From NCBI RefSeq assembly GCF_000308815.1, contig NZ_BAFX01000203.1, positions 1-64,000 on the forward strand: a stretch of DNA of 64,000 nucleotides, in the 5' to 3' direction. The notes beneath the pieces were generated by a model that was not told where the DNA came from, made no database searches, and saw nothing but the letters and a program-made list of their open reading frames with translations. Below are positions 49,330 through 57,432 of the stretch, piece by piece (the stretch's first letter is position 1; every line of letters begins with the position of its first letter). This DNA comes from Nocardia concava NBRC 100430 (GTDB taxonomy: Bacteria > Actinomycetota > Actinomycetes > Mycobacteriales > Mycobacteriaceae). The position numbers and the translations under genes are program-made.

Positions 49330-50698
49330 CGGCACCATCCTCGACGAGGTGGAGACGGCGGGACAGGTCGGACGCGAAGATCCGTTCGGGGTCGACGGCG
49401 TCCCGGATCCGTCGCCACTCGTCGAGGCGCGGATACATCGCACGGATCATCTCGGGCGTCGTGCGGGAGTCCTTGGCGAAGTAGAGACGGCCGCCCGCAT
49501 CGAGAACCCGGCGGTCGAGTTCCGAACAGAACTCGGCCAGGCCGGGTTTCAGCGGGAAGTCCAGGCTGAGCATGAATCCGGGGTGCGGCCAGGACAGCGG
49601 GGCCGGATTGCTCGAACCCATCCGCTTGAAGACGTTCAGAAACGAGCGGTGCCCCGAGTGCGCGATGGCTCGAACCGCCTCGGCCAGTTGCTGTTCCGCG
49701 CCGAAGGGCATGGAGAACTGATACTGCAGGAAGCCGCGCCGCCCGTAGGCGCGGTTCCATTCACCCAGCAGGTCCAGGGGGTGATAGAACTGCGTCAGAT
49801 TCTGGATCCGGCCGCGCGCGTGCTTCGGGTAGAACCGGTGGGTGACCTCGGCGGCCATCCGAATGGTGAGGTTGTTGACCATCCCGTTCGGGAAGATGTC
49901 GGGCACCGTGAACAGTTGCGGCGCATCGAATCTCAGCGGATCGCGGCGCAACTTCGCCGGCAGCTGATCTAGCGTCGCCAGCGACCCGCGACTGAACCCG
50001 GCCCGGCCGAGCTTCGCCCCGGCGCTGATGGTGTCCGGCACCGACATCGAATACTCATAGCCATCATCCGACCCGCCGGTGAGCAGCTCCATAGTCTCGT
50101 CGAGATTGGCCGTGCGGTCGTTGTCGACGATGAAATACGCGGTCTCGGTGTGCTTCATCCGAACTCGGGCCCGCACGATGATGCCGGTCAGCCCCATCCC
50201 GCCGACCGTCGCCCAGAACAGCTCGGACTCAACGCCATCCGGTGTCAGGGTCCGCACCGCCCCATCCGCGGTAAGCAGATCCATCGACAGCACATGGTTA
50301 CCGAAGCTCCCATGCGAGTGATGGTTCTTGCCGTGAATATCGGAGGCGATGGCCCCGCCCACGGTCACCTGCCGGGTACCTGGCAAGACCGGCACCCACA
50401 ACCCCTGCGGCAGTACCGCTCTCATCAACCTGTCGAGACTGACCCCCGCGTCCACATCGACCACACCGCTGTCGGGATCGACGTGATGAATCCGATCGAA
50501 GGCCGTCATATCGACAACCAAGCCGCCACCGTTCTGCGCGGGATCCCCGTAGCTGCGCCCCAGACCACGCGCGATCACCCCACGGGCACCCGCCGTACCG
50601 ACGGCCCTTGCGACGGTGTCGAGATCAGGTGTCGAAAGCACCTGCGCCACAGACGATGCGGTCCGTGCCCACCCGACGAGCGGCCGTTGTTCGATCAT
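49310..50698 (-). CDS. DprE1-like FAD-dependent oxidase with Ser at the Cys387 position
   Basis: 462 residues, closely like mycobacterial DprE1, which oxidises decaprenylphosphoryl-ribose in the path to the arabinose donor of the cell wall. FAD-binding pieces are intact (A-R-G-L-G-R-S-Y-G-D near 43-52, P-G-T-R-Q-V-T-V-G-G-A-I near 106-117, G-K-N-H-H-S near 123-128, K-D-S-R-T-T near 410). The residue matching the benzothiazinone-target Cys387 is Ser378 (F-M-L-S-L-D-F-P). No dprE2 or arabinosyltransferase gene is adjacent, so it may be a second copy or have another substrate. GGGGG precedes ATG 50698. Confidence 0.87.
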   Translation of the reverse strand: MIEQRPLVGWARTASSVAQVLSTPDLDTVARAVGTAGARGVIARGLGRSYGDPAQNGGGLVVDMTAFDRIHHVDPDSGVVDVDAGVSLDRLMRAVLPQGLWVPVLPGTRQVTVGGAIASDIHGKNHHSHGSFGNHVLSMDLLTADGAVRTLTPDGVESELFWATVGGMGLTGIIVRARVRMKHTETAYFIVDNDRTANLDETMELLTGGSDDGYEYSMSVPDTISAGAKLGRAGFSRGSLATLDQLPAKLRRDPLRFDAPQLFTVPDIFPNGMVNNLTIRMAAEVTHRFYPKHARGRIQNLTQFYHPLDLLGEWNRAYGRRGFLQYQFSMPFGAEQQLAEAVRAIAHSGHRSFLNVFKRMGSSNPAPLSWPHPGFMLSLDFPLKPGLAEFCSELDRRVLDAGGRLYFAKDSRTTPEMIRAMYPRLDEWRRIRDAVDPERIFASDLSRRLHLVEDGAAIRAGG

Positions 50699-50791
50699 CG
50701 ATCCCCCTTTGATGAAATTCACGGTGGCCACCGTAATGGCGTCTCCTGTGAGGACCCTGACAGCTCGCCGCCGCCTCGGCGATCGGTGTCC

Positions 50792-50974
50792 CTACCCGAG
50801 AATCCGCCAAGCCACCGGCGCAGCCACCATCAACACCCCCAACACGATCATCAACGCGACAACCGTGCTCACCAAGCAGCCACCACCGCCCCCGCCCGCC
50901 AACCGCCCCGACTCCCGCGCCGCCTGATTGGCCCGCCGAGCCGCCTCGGCCCCCTGCCACCCCGGATAGTTCAT
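50792..50974 (-). CDS. Small single-helix membrane protein
   Basis: 60 residues: MNYPGWQG then a basic helical stretch, a poly-Gly hinge with one Cys (about 35-41) and one membrane helix to the C-terminus. A good GGGAGGA ribosome site lies 6 bases before ATG 50974; the earlier in-frame ATG at 50980 directly abuts that site. I do not recognise the family. It lies 93 bases upstream of the DprE1-like gene on the same strand. Confidence 0.65.
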   Translation of the reverse strand: MNYPGWQGAEAARRANQAARESGRLAGGGGGGCLVSTVVALMIVLGVLMVAAPVAWRILG

Positions 50975-51106
50975 CGCCATTCCTCCCGTTCGCGAATCCC
51001 ATGACCTCCCAAAACTATTGGACACCCCTAACCCCCGAATCCGCCGAACTACTCATCACGCCTACTCACCCCTTCCCGTCCAGTGACCCAGGTCACAGTG
51101 TTGGGA

Positions 51107-51133
51107 TGTCACGTTGCAGGGGTTGGTGGTGTC
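51107..51133 (+). promoter_or_regulatory. ECF41-type promoter of the second ECF sigma gene
   Basis: TGTCACG (51107-51113), 16 bases, TGTC (51130-51133). It has the same form as the promoter at 27905-27931 and is two bases away from the ECF41 consensus. Transcription would start at or close to the ATG at 51142, so the message is probably leaderless. Confidence 0.72.
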
Positions 51134-51141
51134 CTGAGGGC

Positions 51142-52038
51142 ATGAGCACTGAGGAGCATGCTGAGCGGTTCACCGTCTTGCGGCCGTTGTTGTTCACAAT
51201 CGCCTACGAGATTCTCGGGAGCGCGAGTGAAGCCGATGATGTGTTGCAGGACAGCTATTTGCGCTGGGCGGGAGTGGATCTCGCGACGGTGCGGGATACG
51301 AAGTCGTATCTGGCTCGGCTGGTGACTCATCAGGCGTTGAACGCGCTGCGGAGTAGTTCGCGGCGGCGGGAAGACTACGTCGGGCCATGGTTGCCGGAGC
51401 CGTTGTTGCTGGATGAGCGGGATGCCTCGGCGGATCTGGTGCTGACCGAATCGGTGTCGATGGCGATGCTTGTCGTGCTGGAGACACTGACGCCCGATGA
51501 GCGGGCGGTGTTCGTGCTCCGGGAGGTGTTCGGGTTCGATTATGGGGAGATCGCCACGGCGATCGGGAAATCCATCGGGACGGTTCGGCAGATCGGGCAT
51601 CGCGCGCGGTCGCATGTGCAGGCGCGGCGCAAGAGGTTCGAGCCCATTGATACGGCGGAGATCGAGCGGGTCACCCAGCAGTTCATGACCGCGGCGGCGA
51701 CCGGTGACGCCACCACATTGATGTCGCTGCTCGCCCCGGATGTCGTCTGGACCGCCGACGGCGGCGGCAAGGTGCTCGCGGCCGTGCACCCGATTATCGG
51801 GGCGGAGACGGTCGCCTCGTTCCTGCTCAACCGGTTCCGCAAGCTGGCGACGGCGCCGGGCAACCGGATCGACCTGGTCAATTGCAACAACCTGCCCGCG
51901 ATGGCGCTGTACAGCAACGACCAGCTGCTGGGCCTGTACTTGATCGAGATCCGCGACGGGATGATCACCAACTTCTACGCCCTGCGCAATCCCGACAAGC
52001 TGGCCACCGTGTCGACCCCGCGTCGCATCAGCCGATAG
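51142..52038 (+). CDS. ECF41-group RNA polymerase sigma factor (SigJ-like)
   Basis: 298 residues with sigma2, linker mark YVGPWLPEP (about 78-86), sigma4 and a SnoaL-like C-terminal domain carrying D-G-G-G-K (about 210) and N-P-D-K-L near the end; all three ECF41 marks are present. ECF41 sigma factors usually drive their own gene and one gene for a carboxymuconolactone decarboxylase-like, oxidoreductase or epimerase protein. A matching promoter stands before the AhpD/CMD-like gene at 54440-54934, 2.4 kb away. It is paralogous to the sigma factor at 27969. Confidence 0.92.
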   Translation: MSTEEHAERFTVLRPLLFTIAYEILGSASEADDVLQDSYLRWAGVDLATVRDTKSYLARLVTHQALNALRSSSRRREDYVGPWLPEPLLLDERDASADLVLTESVSMAMLVVLETLTPDERAVFVLREVFGFDYGEIATAIGKSIGTVRQIGHRARSHVQARRKRFEPIDTAEIERVTQQFMTAAATGDATTLMSLLAPDVVWTADGGGKVLAAVHPIIGAETVASFLLNRFRKLATAPGNRIDLVNCNNLPAMALYSNDQLLGLYLIEIRDGMITNFYALRNPDKLATVSTPRRISR

Positions 52039-52044
52039 CGCGGC

Positions 52045-53619
52045 TCATTTCGCGTCGGCGTAGCACTCGACTATCGCTGTGGTGAACGGGAATCGGACCG
52101 GGGTGGGGCCGAAGGCGAGCTGGCCCGCGGTGTCGGCGGCGGTGGCGATCACGGCGGCGACCGTTTCGGCTTCCGCCTCGGGGCAGTGGACGATGACCTC
52201 GTCGTGCTGGAAGAAGACCAGTTCGGCGCGGAGGCCCGCTTGGTGCATCGACTGGCGCAGGCCCGCCAGCACGAGCAGGGTCCAGTCGGCGGCGCTGCCC
52301 TGGACGACGAAGTTGCGGGTGAAGCGGCCTCGCGCACGGGCTCTGGGAGTGTTGGCGCTGTAGGCGGACCCGTCCTCGGCCTCGAACGACACCGCGGGTG
52401 GGCAGGTGCGGCCGAACCAGGTGCGGACCAGGCGGCCCTCCTCACCGGCGTGGGCGGCGTCGTCGACATAGGCGACGGCGGCCGGGTAGCGGCGGCGGAG
52501 TTCGGCCATGTGGGTGAGGGCATCGCCGGAGGTCTGGCCGTAGATCGCGCCCAGCATGGCGATTTTCGCCTGGGCACGGTCGCCGCCGAAGGCGCGGGCC
52601 GCGAGGTCCGCGTAGAGGTCCTCGCCGCGACCGGCCACCTCCATCAGGCCCGGATCGCGGGAGATCGCCGCCAGCACGCGGGGTTCCATCTGATCGGCGT
52701 CGGCGACCACCAGCCGCCAGCCCGGATCGGCGCGAATGGCGCGGCGGACCAGCTTCGGAATCTGCAGCGCGCCACCGCCATTGGTGGTCCAGCGGCCGGT
52801 GACGGTGCCGCCGGGCAGGTATTCGGGACGGAAGCGGCCCTCGTGCACCCACTGGTCGATCCAGGACCAGCCGTGCGCGGTGTACAGGCGGTAGAGCGAC
52901 TTGTAGGCCAGCAGCGGCGCGACCGCGGGGTGGTCGATCTCCTGGAGCTCCCATTTCCTGGTGGAGGACAACAGGATTCCGGCGCGCGCGAACGCCTTGA
53001 TGATGTCATTGGGCAGATCCGGCCGGACCCGGACGCCCTCGCCGAAGGCACGCGACACCTCATCGGCCAGCTCGGCCATGCGCCGCGGTTCGCCGCCGCC
53101 CGACATGCGTTCTCCCAGAACCGAATCGAGCAACTCCCGGTGCAGATCGGCGCGCCAGGGAATCCCGGCCCGCGACATCTCGGCGGCCACCAGCATGCCC
53201 GCGGATTCGGCGGCGAACAGCATCCGCATGCGCTCGGGATGTTCGGTCCGGGCGGTGCGGGCGAGCTGACCCGCGTAAACCTCGACCAGCGCGTCGAATT
53301 CGTCCGCACCCGACGGCAGCGGCACCGGACCCGATTCGAACAGGGTCGGCTCGGTGTCGGCCGCCCGGGCGGGCGCGTCCGGCGGCACCGGCAGGCGGCG
53401 CAGTCGAGCCCAGGCCGCCGCCAGCGAGCGCGGCTGCCCGGACTGCCCCTCCTCATGCCCGATGAGCAGAGCCTCCGCCGCCTCGACGTCATAGCACCGA
53501 TCGACCCGCACCCCGGCCGCCAGCAACTTCCGATAGCTGCCCGCCGTCGACCGCCACACCCACCGCTCCACCTCCGGCCGCGCACCCACCGCGGCGGCCA
53601 ACGACGGCTCCTCCACCAC
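52045..53619 (-). CDS. Family A DNA polymerase / 3'-5' exonuclease-like protein, N-terminus frameshifted
   Basis: 524 residues in the open frame. Family A polymerase motifs are clear in the C-terminal half: A as V-A-D-A-D-Q-M-E-P-R-V near 312, B as R-A-Q-A-K-I-A-M-L-G-A-I-Y-G near 350-363, and C as F-Q-H-D-E-V near 481. The N-terminal half is a degenerate exonuclease-like domain, as in the actinobacterial bifunctional polymerase family. The natural start seems to be ATG 53699 (M-R-W-A-V-A-E-T-G), but a run of four C at 53643-53646 is one base short and puts it out of frame. GTG 53619 is the first start of the intact frame. Probably a repair enzyme. Confidence 0.87.
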   Translation of the reverse strand: MVEEPSLAAAVGARPEVERWVWRSTAGSYRKLLAAGVRVDRCYDVEAAEALLIGHEEGQSGQPRSLAAAWARLRRLPVPPDAPARAADTEPTLFESGPVPLPSGADEFDALVEVYAGQLARTARTEHPERMRMLFAAESAGMLVAAEMSRAGIPWRADLHRELLDSVLGERMSGGGEPRRMAELADEVSRAFGEGVRVRPDLPNDIIKAFARAGILLSSTRKWELQEIDHPAVAPLLAYKSLYRLYTAHGWSWIDQWVHEGRFRPEYLPGGTVTGRWTTNGGGALQIPKLVRRAIRADPGWRLVVADADQMEPRVLAAISRDPGLMEVAGRGEDLYADLAARAFGGDRAQAKIAMLGAIYGQTSGDALTHMAELRRRYPAAVAYVDDAAHAGEEGRLVRTWFGRTCPPAVSFEAEDGSAYSANTPRARARGRFTRNFVVQGSAADWTLLVLAGLRQSMHQAGLRAELVFFQHDEVIVHCPEAEAETVAAVIATAADTAGQLAFGPTPVRFPFTTAIVECYADAK

Positions 53620-53779
53620 GGGTCCGGCAGGCCGCCCATCGGCCCCAGCGGACAGACCCGTGCCCCGCCCTCACCCGTCTCCGCGACCGCCCATCTCATG
53701 GACCCGAGTCTTCCAGCAGGCACAGACAACTCCGCGCACCCGCGCTGGCAGTTCCCGTGCACCCGCGCGTGCCGGGGTT

Positions 53780-54367
53780 GCGGGCGGCGGGTTCGATGGC
53801 GTCGGCTCGTGGGGCAATGGCGCGGCCATGCGGGTCGCACCGCTCGGGGCGTATTTCGCGGGGCAGCCGGATCGGGCGGCGGCGCAGGCGGCGCTCACTG
53901 CGGAGGTGACGCACCGACATCCGGAGGCGATCGTCGGGGCGATGGCGGTCGCCGTGGCCGCCGCCCAGGCCGCCGCGGGCCGTGGAAAAGGCTGCGCGCC
54001 AGAGGAATTGCTGCGAGCCGTGGAGCCCTATTTGATCGACGGCCGCACGTCGGCCGGTATCGGCCGGGCCCGCGAGCTGCTGGGCCGGACGGTCGCCGAG
54101 GCCGCTTACGAACTCGGCAATGGCTCCCAGGTCAGCGCCCAGGACACGGTGCCGTTCACGCTGTGGGCGGCCGCGACCTTTCTGACCGACTATCCCGCCG
54201 CGATCACCGCCTGCGTCGAGGCGGGTGGTGACGCCGACACCACAGCCGCGATCGTCGGCGGAATCGTGGCGGCGCACACCGGAATCGGTACCCGGGGCGA
54301 CCGGCGCGGTATCCCGGAGGCCTGGCTGGCCGCGCGGGAGCCGCTACCCGCCTGGGTCGTGAACTGA
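53780..54367 (+). pseudogene. ADP-ribosylglycohydrolase, N-terminal half deleted
   Basis: The recognisable sequence begins near 53780 with G-S-W-G-N-G-A-A-M-R-V-A-P and runs to 54367, including Q-D-T-V-P-F-T-L-W and the metal-binding G-G-D-A-D-T-T-A-A-I-V-G-G. Full proteins (about 300 residues) start with a G-D-A-L-G region and further metal ligands, absent here: upstream sequence is unrelated and meets the frameshifted polymerase gene. I call it a truncated, probably inactive gene. A shortened ATG start at 53828 could still give 179 residues. Confidence 0.7.
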
Positions 54368-54448
54368 CCGCTTAACTGGCCTGACCACTTACCCGGCCTG
54401 ACCGCTTAACCGGCCTGACTACTTACCCCGCCTGAGCGCTTAACCGGT
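54364..54448. repeat. Five tandem 17-bp repeats between convergent genes
   Basis: Units start at 54364, 54381, 54398, 54415 and 54432, consensus CTGACCGCTTAACCGGC, alternating between a CGCTTAAC and an ACTTACCC form. Since 17 is not a multiple of 3, the TGA of each unit falls in a new plus-strand frame, and the TTA gives TAA on the minus strand. The stop of the plus gene lies in unit 1 and that of the minus gene in unit 5. Confidence 0.85.
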
Positions 54449-54934
54449 TTGGCCGGTAACCGCCGCGAACATGCCGGGCTCGTAGGAGCCGCCCTTCTGA
54501 TGCAGGATCACCGCCATCCGGTTGGCCGCGTTGATCATGGCGACCTGCGCGACCAGCGCGGCGATCTGGTCGTCGTCGTAATGCTTGCGCACCCGCGCCC
54601 AGGTCTCGTCGGAGACGCCCTCGTGGGCGTCGGCCAGGCGGGTGCCCTCCTCGGTGAAGGCCAGCGCGGCCTGTTCGGCCTCGGTGTAGACGGTCGATTC
54701 CCGCCAGGCGGCAACCAGATTCACCCGCAGCGCGGTTTCACCGGCGGCGGCCATGTCCTTGGTGTGCATGTCCACGCACCATCCGCACCCGTTGATCTGG
54801 CTGGCGCGCAGGCTCACCAGCTCCTGGGTGGAGCGCGGCAGGCTCGACTGCGTGAGCAGCATGCCGATATTGGCGAACCGCTTGGCGACCTTGACGCCGA
54901 ATTCGTTGGCCATCAGGTCCAGTCGGGCTTCCAT
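54440..54934 (-). CDS. AhpD/carboxymuconolactone decarboxylase-like protein (ECF41 partner)
   Basis: 164 residues of the AhpD-like fold with the redox motif C-G-W-C-V-D-M-H near 61-68. Such proteins reduce peroxides or alkylhydroperoxides through the CxxC pair. It is the typical CMD-type partner gene of ECF41 sigma factors, and an ECF41-like promoter lies 58-84 bases upstream. AAGGAG precedes ATG 54934; the frame runs further upstream through the promoter and is not used. Its stop lies inside the 17-bp repeat array. Confidence 0.9.
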   Translation of the reverse strand: MEARLDLMANEFGVKVAKRFANIGMLLTQSSLPRSTQELVSLRASQINGCGWCVDMHTKDMAAAGETALRVNLVAAWRESTVYTEAEQAALAFTEEGTRLADAHEGVSDETWARVRKHYDDDQIAALVAQVAMINAANRMAVILHQKGGSYEPGMFAAVTGQTG

Positions 54935-54991
54935 TGTGTTCTCCTTCGTTCTCGAGTGACGCCCATGAGGTGCCGGCCGACCGTTTTCCGT

Positions 54992-55018
54992 GACGCCGAT
55001 GACCTGTGACACGCGACA
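54992..55018 (-). promoter_or_regulatory. ECF41-type promoter of the AhpD-like gene
   Basis: On the minus strand TGTCGCG (55012-55018), 16 bases, CGTC (54992-54995), against the ECF41 consensus TGTCACA-N16-CGTC. The -35 differs at two bases; the -10 and spacing are exact. It stands 58 bases before the AhpD-like ATG, leaving a leader with a good ribosome site. Confidence 0.62.
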
Positions 55019-55148
55019 CACCCGACCCGCGACACCGGCGCTCAACTCTGAGAACTTGGTGTGGCTTCTGTGAGGATCCCGGTCGAATAACCGTCCGGTC
55101 GGGTACCGGCGCTGACTTCCGGGCGCCGGACCAGTAGCGTCGCCGATC

Positions 55149-55652
55149 GTGAAGAAGCATCAGAAGTTCGGGCGCATCGCGATCGCCACGCTGGCGGTCG
55201 TGACCGCGCTGGGGGTGTCCGCGTGTGGCAGCGGGGACAAGCCGGGCACCAAGCCGGCCAAGACCACCACCTCGAAAGCCGTCGCCGCCCAGTCCAACTA
55301 CCCGCCCGTCCCGACCGCGGCGGACCTCAATGCGGAGCTGCAGAAGGTCACCGACCCGAGCGTCCCCAACGAGCAGAAGCTCGACGCTCTCCAGGGCGTC
55401 TCGGCCGACCCGACCCTGCCCACCCGCTTCGCCGACTTCTACAAGCAGAGCGGCGCCACCGTGACCGTCACCAACGTCACCGACCTGGGCAACGGCACCA
55501 TCACCGCCGATGCCGACGTCTCCGTCAGCGGCGGCGCGCCGCAGAAGGCCGTGGTCCCCTTCGTCGCCGAGGACGGCAAGTGGAAGGTCCAGAAGGACTG
55601 GATCTGCAACATGCTCTCCCTGGGCAACCAGACCTCCCCCGCCTGCTCCTGA
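55149..55652 (+). CDS. MTB12-like antigen lipoprotein
   Basis: 167 residues. Lipoprotein signal with lipobox V-S-A-C (Cys near 26), a Thr/Lys linker, then a single alpha/beta domain (about 55-167) like the M. tuberculosis low-molecular-weight antigen MTB12/CFP-2: P-T-A-A-D-L-N-A-E-L near 57, V-T-N-V-T-D-L-G-N-G-T near 110 and a W-K-V-Q-K-D-W end. Two late cysteines (about 153 and 166) may pair. The function is unknown; it is surface-anchored. A strong hairpin follows the stop. Confidence 0.85.
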   Translation: MKKHQKFGRIAIATLAVVTALGVSACGSGDKPGTKPAKTTTSKAVAAQSNYPPVPTAADLNAELQKVTDPSVPNEQKLDALQGVSADPTLPTRFADFYKQSGATVTVTNVTDLGNGTITADADVSVSGGAPQKAVVPFVAEDGKWKVQKDWICNMLSLGNQTSPACS

Positions 55653-55667
55653 TTCGGATCAGTGCCC

Positions 55668-55693
55668 GCCCGGGCCGGATTCTCGGCCCGGGC
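55668..55693. terminator. Bidirectional GC-rich hairpin terminator
   Basis: GCCCGGGCCG (55668-55677) and CGGCCCGGGC (55684-55693) form a perfect 10-base stem around GATTCT. It lies between the convergent MTB12-like and P-loop kinase-like genes and probably ends both transcripts; there is no T tract. Confidence 0.72.
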
Positions 55694-55705
55694 ATGCGCG
55701 GTCTG

Positions 55706-56266
55706 TCAGCGAACGATCGGCTTCGCCTGCGCGAGAATCTCATCCACGGTCTGCTCGACCGTCAGATCCGAGCTGTCGAGCCAAAGGCCCAGTCGCGGTG
55801 TGGTTTCCCGCAACCCGGTATCCAGATCCGCCACAGTGAAGGTGCCGTACGCATTCTTGGCGCGCCCGGCCTCCCGCCGCTCCACCGCCTCCGGCTTCGG
55901 CGCGAGCACCACCACATACAACGGATCGGTCCGAATCTGCTCGATCAGGTACGGCAACATCTCCCCGAGCACCACATCCTGCACCACAGCCGTAAACCCT
56001 TCCCCCACATACCCATCCGCCGCCTGCGCCGCCAGCCGATGCCGCAACTTCAACTGCGCCACCGCTTCCTCGCTGGGCTCCGGCGACATCTCCTCGCGCC
56101 CACCCACCACAAACCGCCGGAACACGTCTCCCCGCACATGCGCCGACTTCGGCAACCGCTCCGCCAGCGCCTGAGCCACACTCGACTTCCCCGCCGCCTG
56201 AATCCCGGTAATCAGATACACCGCCGGACCACGCGAATTATCCGCAATCCCTTCCAATTCGGTCAT
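55706..56266 (-). CDS. P-loop kinase-like protein (chloramphenicol phosphotransferase/zeta-like)
   Basis: 186 residues. Walker A is G-I-Q-A-A-G-K-S-S near 21-29; V-R-G-D-V-F-R-R-F near 44-52 resembles the substrate region of chloramphenicol 3-O-phosphotransferase-like and zeta-toxin-like kinases, and R-R-E-A-G-R-A near 130 may be the lid. It would phosphorylate a small molecule in the cytoplasm; which one is unknown. No antitoxin-like gene lies beside it. Confidence 0.8.
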   Translation of the reverse strand: MTELEGIADNSRGPAVYLITGIQAAGKSSVAQALAERLPKSAHVRGDVFRRFVVGGREEMSPEPSEEAVAQLKLRHRLAAQAADGYVGEGFTAVVQDVVLGEMLPYLIEQIRTDPLYVVVLAPKPEAVERREAGRAKNAYGTFTVADLDTGLRETTPRLGLWLDSSDLTVEQTVDEILAQAKPIVR

Positions 56267-56293
56267 ATCCGAACGATAGCCGCAAGCCTGCCA

Positions 56294-56710
56294 TCAGGGC
56301 CTTCGGGGCAACCGAAGCGGAGTGGTCGTGAACCAGAAGTCGGTCACGCTGGTCAGGTCTTTCGCATGCACGACAAGGGTGCCCGGCTTCGCTTCCGCGA
56401 TAGCTTTCTCGACGACATCATCCGCGGTTCGGCGGCGGGCCGGATCGCTGAACCGCCAGGACGGCACCCAGACCTGCCCCGTGTCGGAAAGCGTTTCTCC
56501 GGTCAGCTCGGCTATCCGATCGATCACCCCGGCGGCCACCTTCGACAGCAGGTAGAGCCGGGAATCGGCATCGTCAGGTTCGAGCCGTTCGCCCAGGAGT
56601 TGGAAATACCACGATGATTTCGGGTGGGACAGATCGATGAAACCTTCGAGAGGGCCGTCGTACCACCCCAGTACGAGCACCCGCTGAACGATCAAAGCCT
56701 CGGGACGCAT
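56294..56710 (-). CDS. Hypothetical protein
   Basis: About 138 residues, soluble, alpha/beta by appearance, no signal peptide, cysteine or known motif. The sequence has several Trp residues (V-L-G-W-Y-D-G-P near 14-21; V-W-V-P-S-W-R-F near 81-88). ATG 56710 lies 5 bases after the stop of the preceding lipoprotein gene, so the two are cotranscribed. I do not recognise it; it may assist or regulate the lipoprotein. Confidence 0.65.
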   Translation of the reverse strand: MRPEALIVQRVLVLGWYDGPLEGFIDLSHPKSSWYFQLLGERLEPDDADSRLYLLSKVAAGVIDRIAELTGETLSDTGQVWVPSWRFSDPARRRTADDVVEKAIAEAKPGTLVVHAKDLTSVTDFWFTTTPLRLPRRP

Positions 56711-56715
56711 GCCGG

Positions 56716-57321
56716 TCAGCAATGTTCGTATTGACGGACGTAGGGCTGCGACTCGGGTAGGACGTTGTGCCCGGGGGTCTGGCAGCCGCCTACCACGACC
56801 TCGAACAAGGGGCCGTCGTTGTAGTAGGAGGGGCCGTTGGGGGTGTGGATCGTGTAGTCGACGACGGTGCCGGAGGCTGCCAGGTGGGGGAGGTGCAGGT
56901 CGGCGAGTTGTGTGGTTTCGGCGGGGGTGAAACCCAAGGGAGGAAATACGGTGACGCCGAGGGTGCGGCCTTCCAAGGGCGGATCGTAGACCGTCATCCG
57001 GTTGATGGTGACCGTTATCGGATCGCCATGGAAGCGGCGCGGAAGCTGTTGCGCGCCCATGACATTCACCACGGATGCGGCTTCGGCCCCGGTGGCGTCG
57101 TCTCGCAGCCGCACGTCGAGTTCGGCGGTGAAGTGTCTGCCCTTGTAGTGATCGAAGCGGTGTGACGCGTCGGTCACCCCCGGAAGGGCCCGGATGGCCG
57201 TCTCGATCTTGCGTGACCAGCTGTCATGCTCGGCCTGGGCGCGTCCTCGATCGAAATAGCCGCATCCGGTCAGGAGGACGGCCGCCATCAGCAGCACGAG
57301 GGTGGGCACGGTGGAGCGCAT
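56716..57321 (-). CDS. Lipoprotein of unknown function
   Basis: 201 residues with a lipoprotein signal (M-R-S-T-V-P...; lipobox L-L-T-G-C near 18-22). The mature part has a heavy-metal-domain-like or ACT-like start (I-E-T-A-I-R-A-L-P-G-V near 42-52) and ends with two cysteines (about 184 and 201) that could form a disulfide. ATG 57321 fits the signal peptide; the longer in-frame extension to 57402 does not. Probably exported to the cell surface; family not recognised. Confidence 0.7.
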   Translation of the reverse strand: MRSTVPTLVLLMAAVLLTGCGYFDRGRAQAEHDSWSRKIETAIRALPGVTDASHRFDHYKGRHFTAELDVRLRDDATGAEAASVVNVMGAQQLPRRFHGDPITVTINRMTVYDPPLEGRTLGVTVFPPLGFTPAETTQLADLHLPHLAASGTVVDYTIHTPNGPSYYNDGPLFEVVVGGCQTPGHNVLPESQPYVRQYEHC

Positions 57322-57432
57322 AACGCTGATCTTGCCCGCAATCGGCGTCGCGGCGCAGCCGTCGCAGCGCCCCCAGTTCTGTGGCCGCCTCGGAAAGATC
57401 AATGGGGAGAACGCTTCACAGCCGCCGGGTCA

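Noticed and set aside
52186..54231. 681-codon plus-strand frame antisense to the polymerase gene
   Set aside because: It is a shadow of the polymerase codon bias with no domain; the polymerase motifs A, B and C on the minus strand are decisive.
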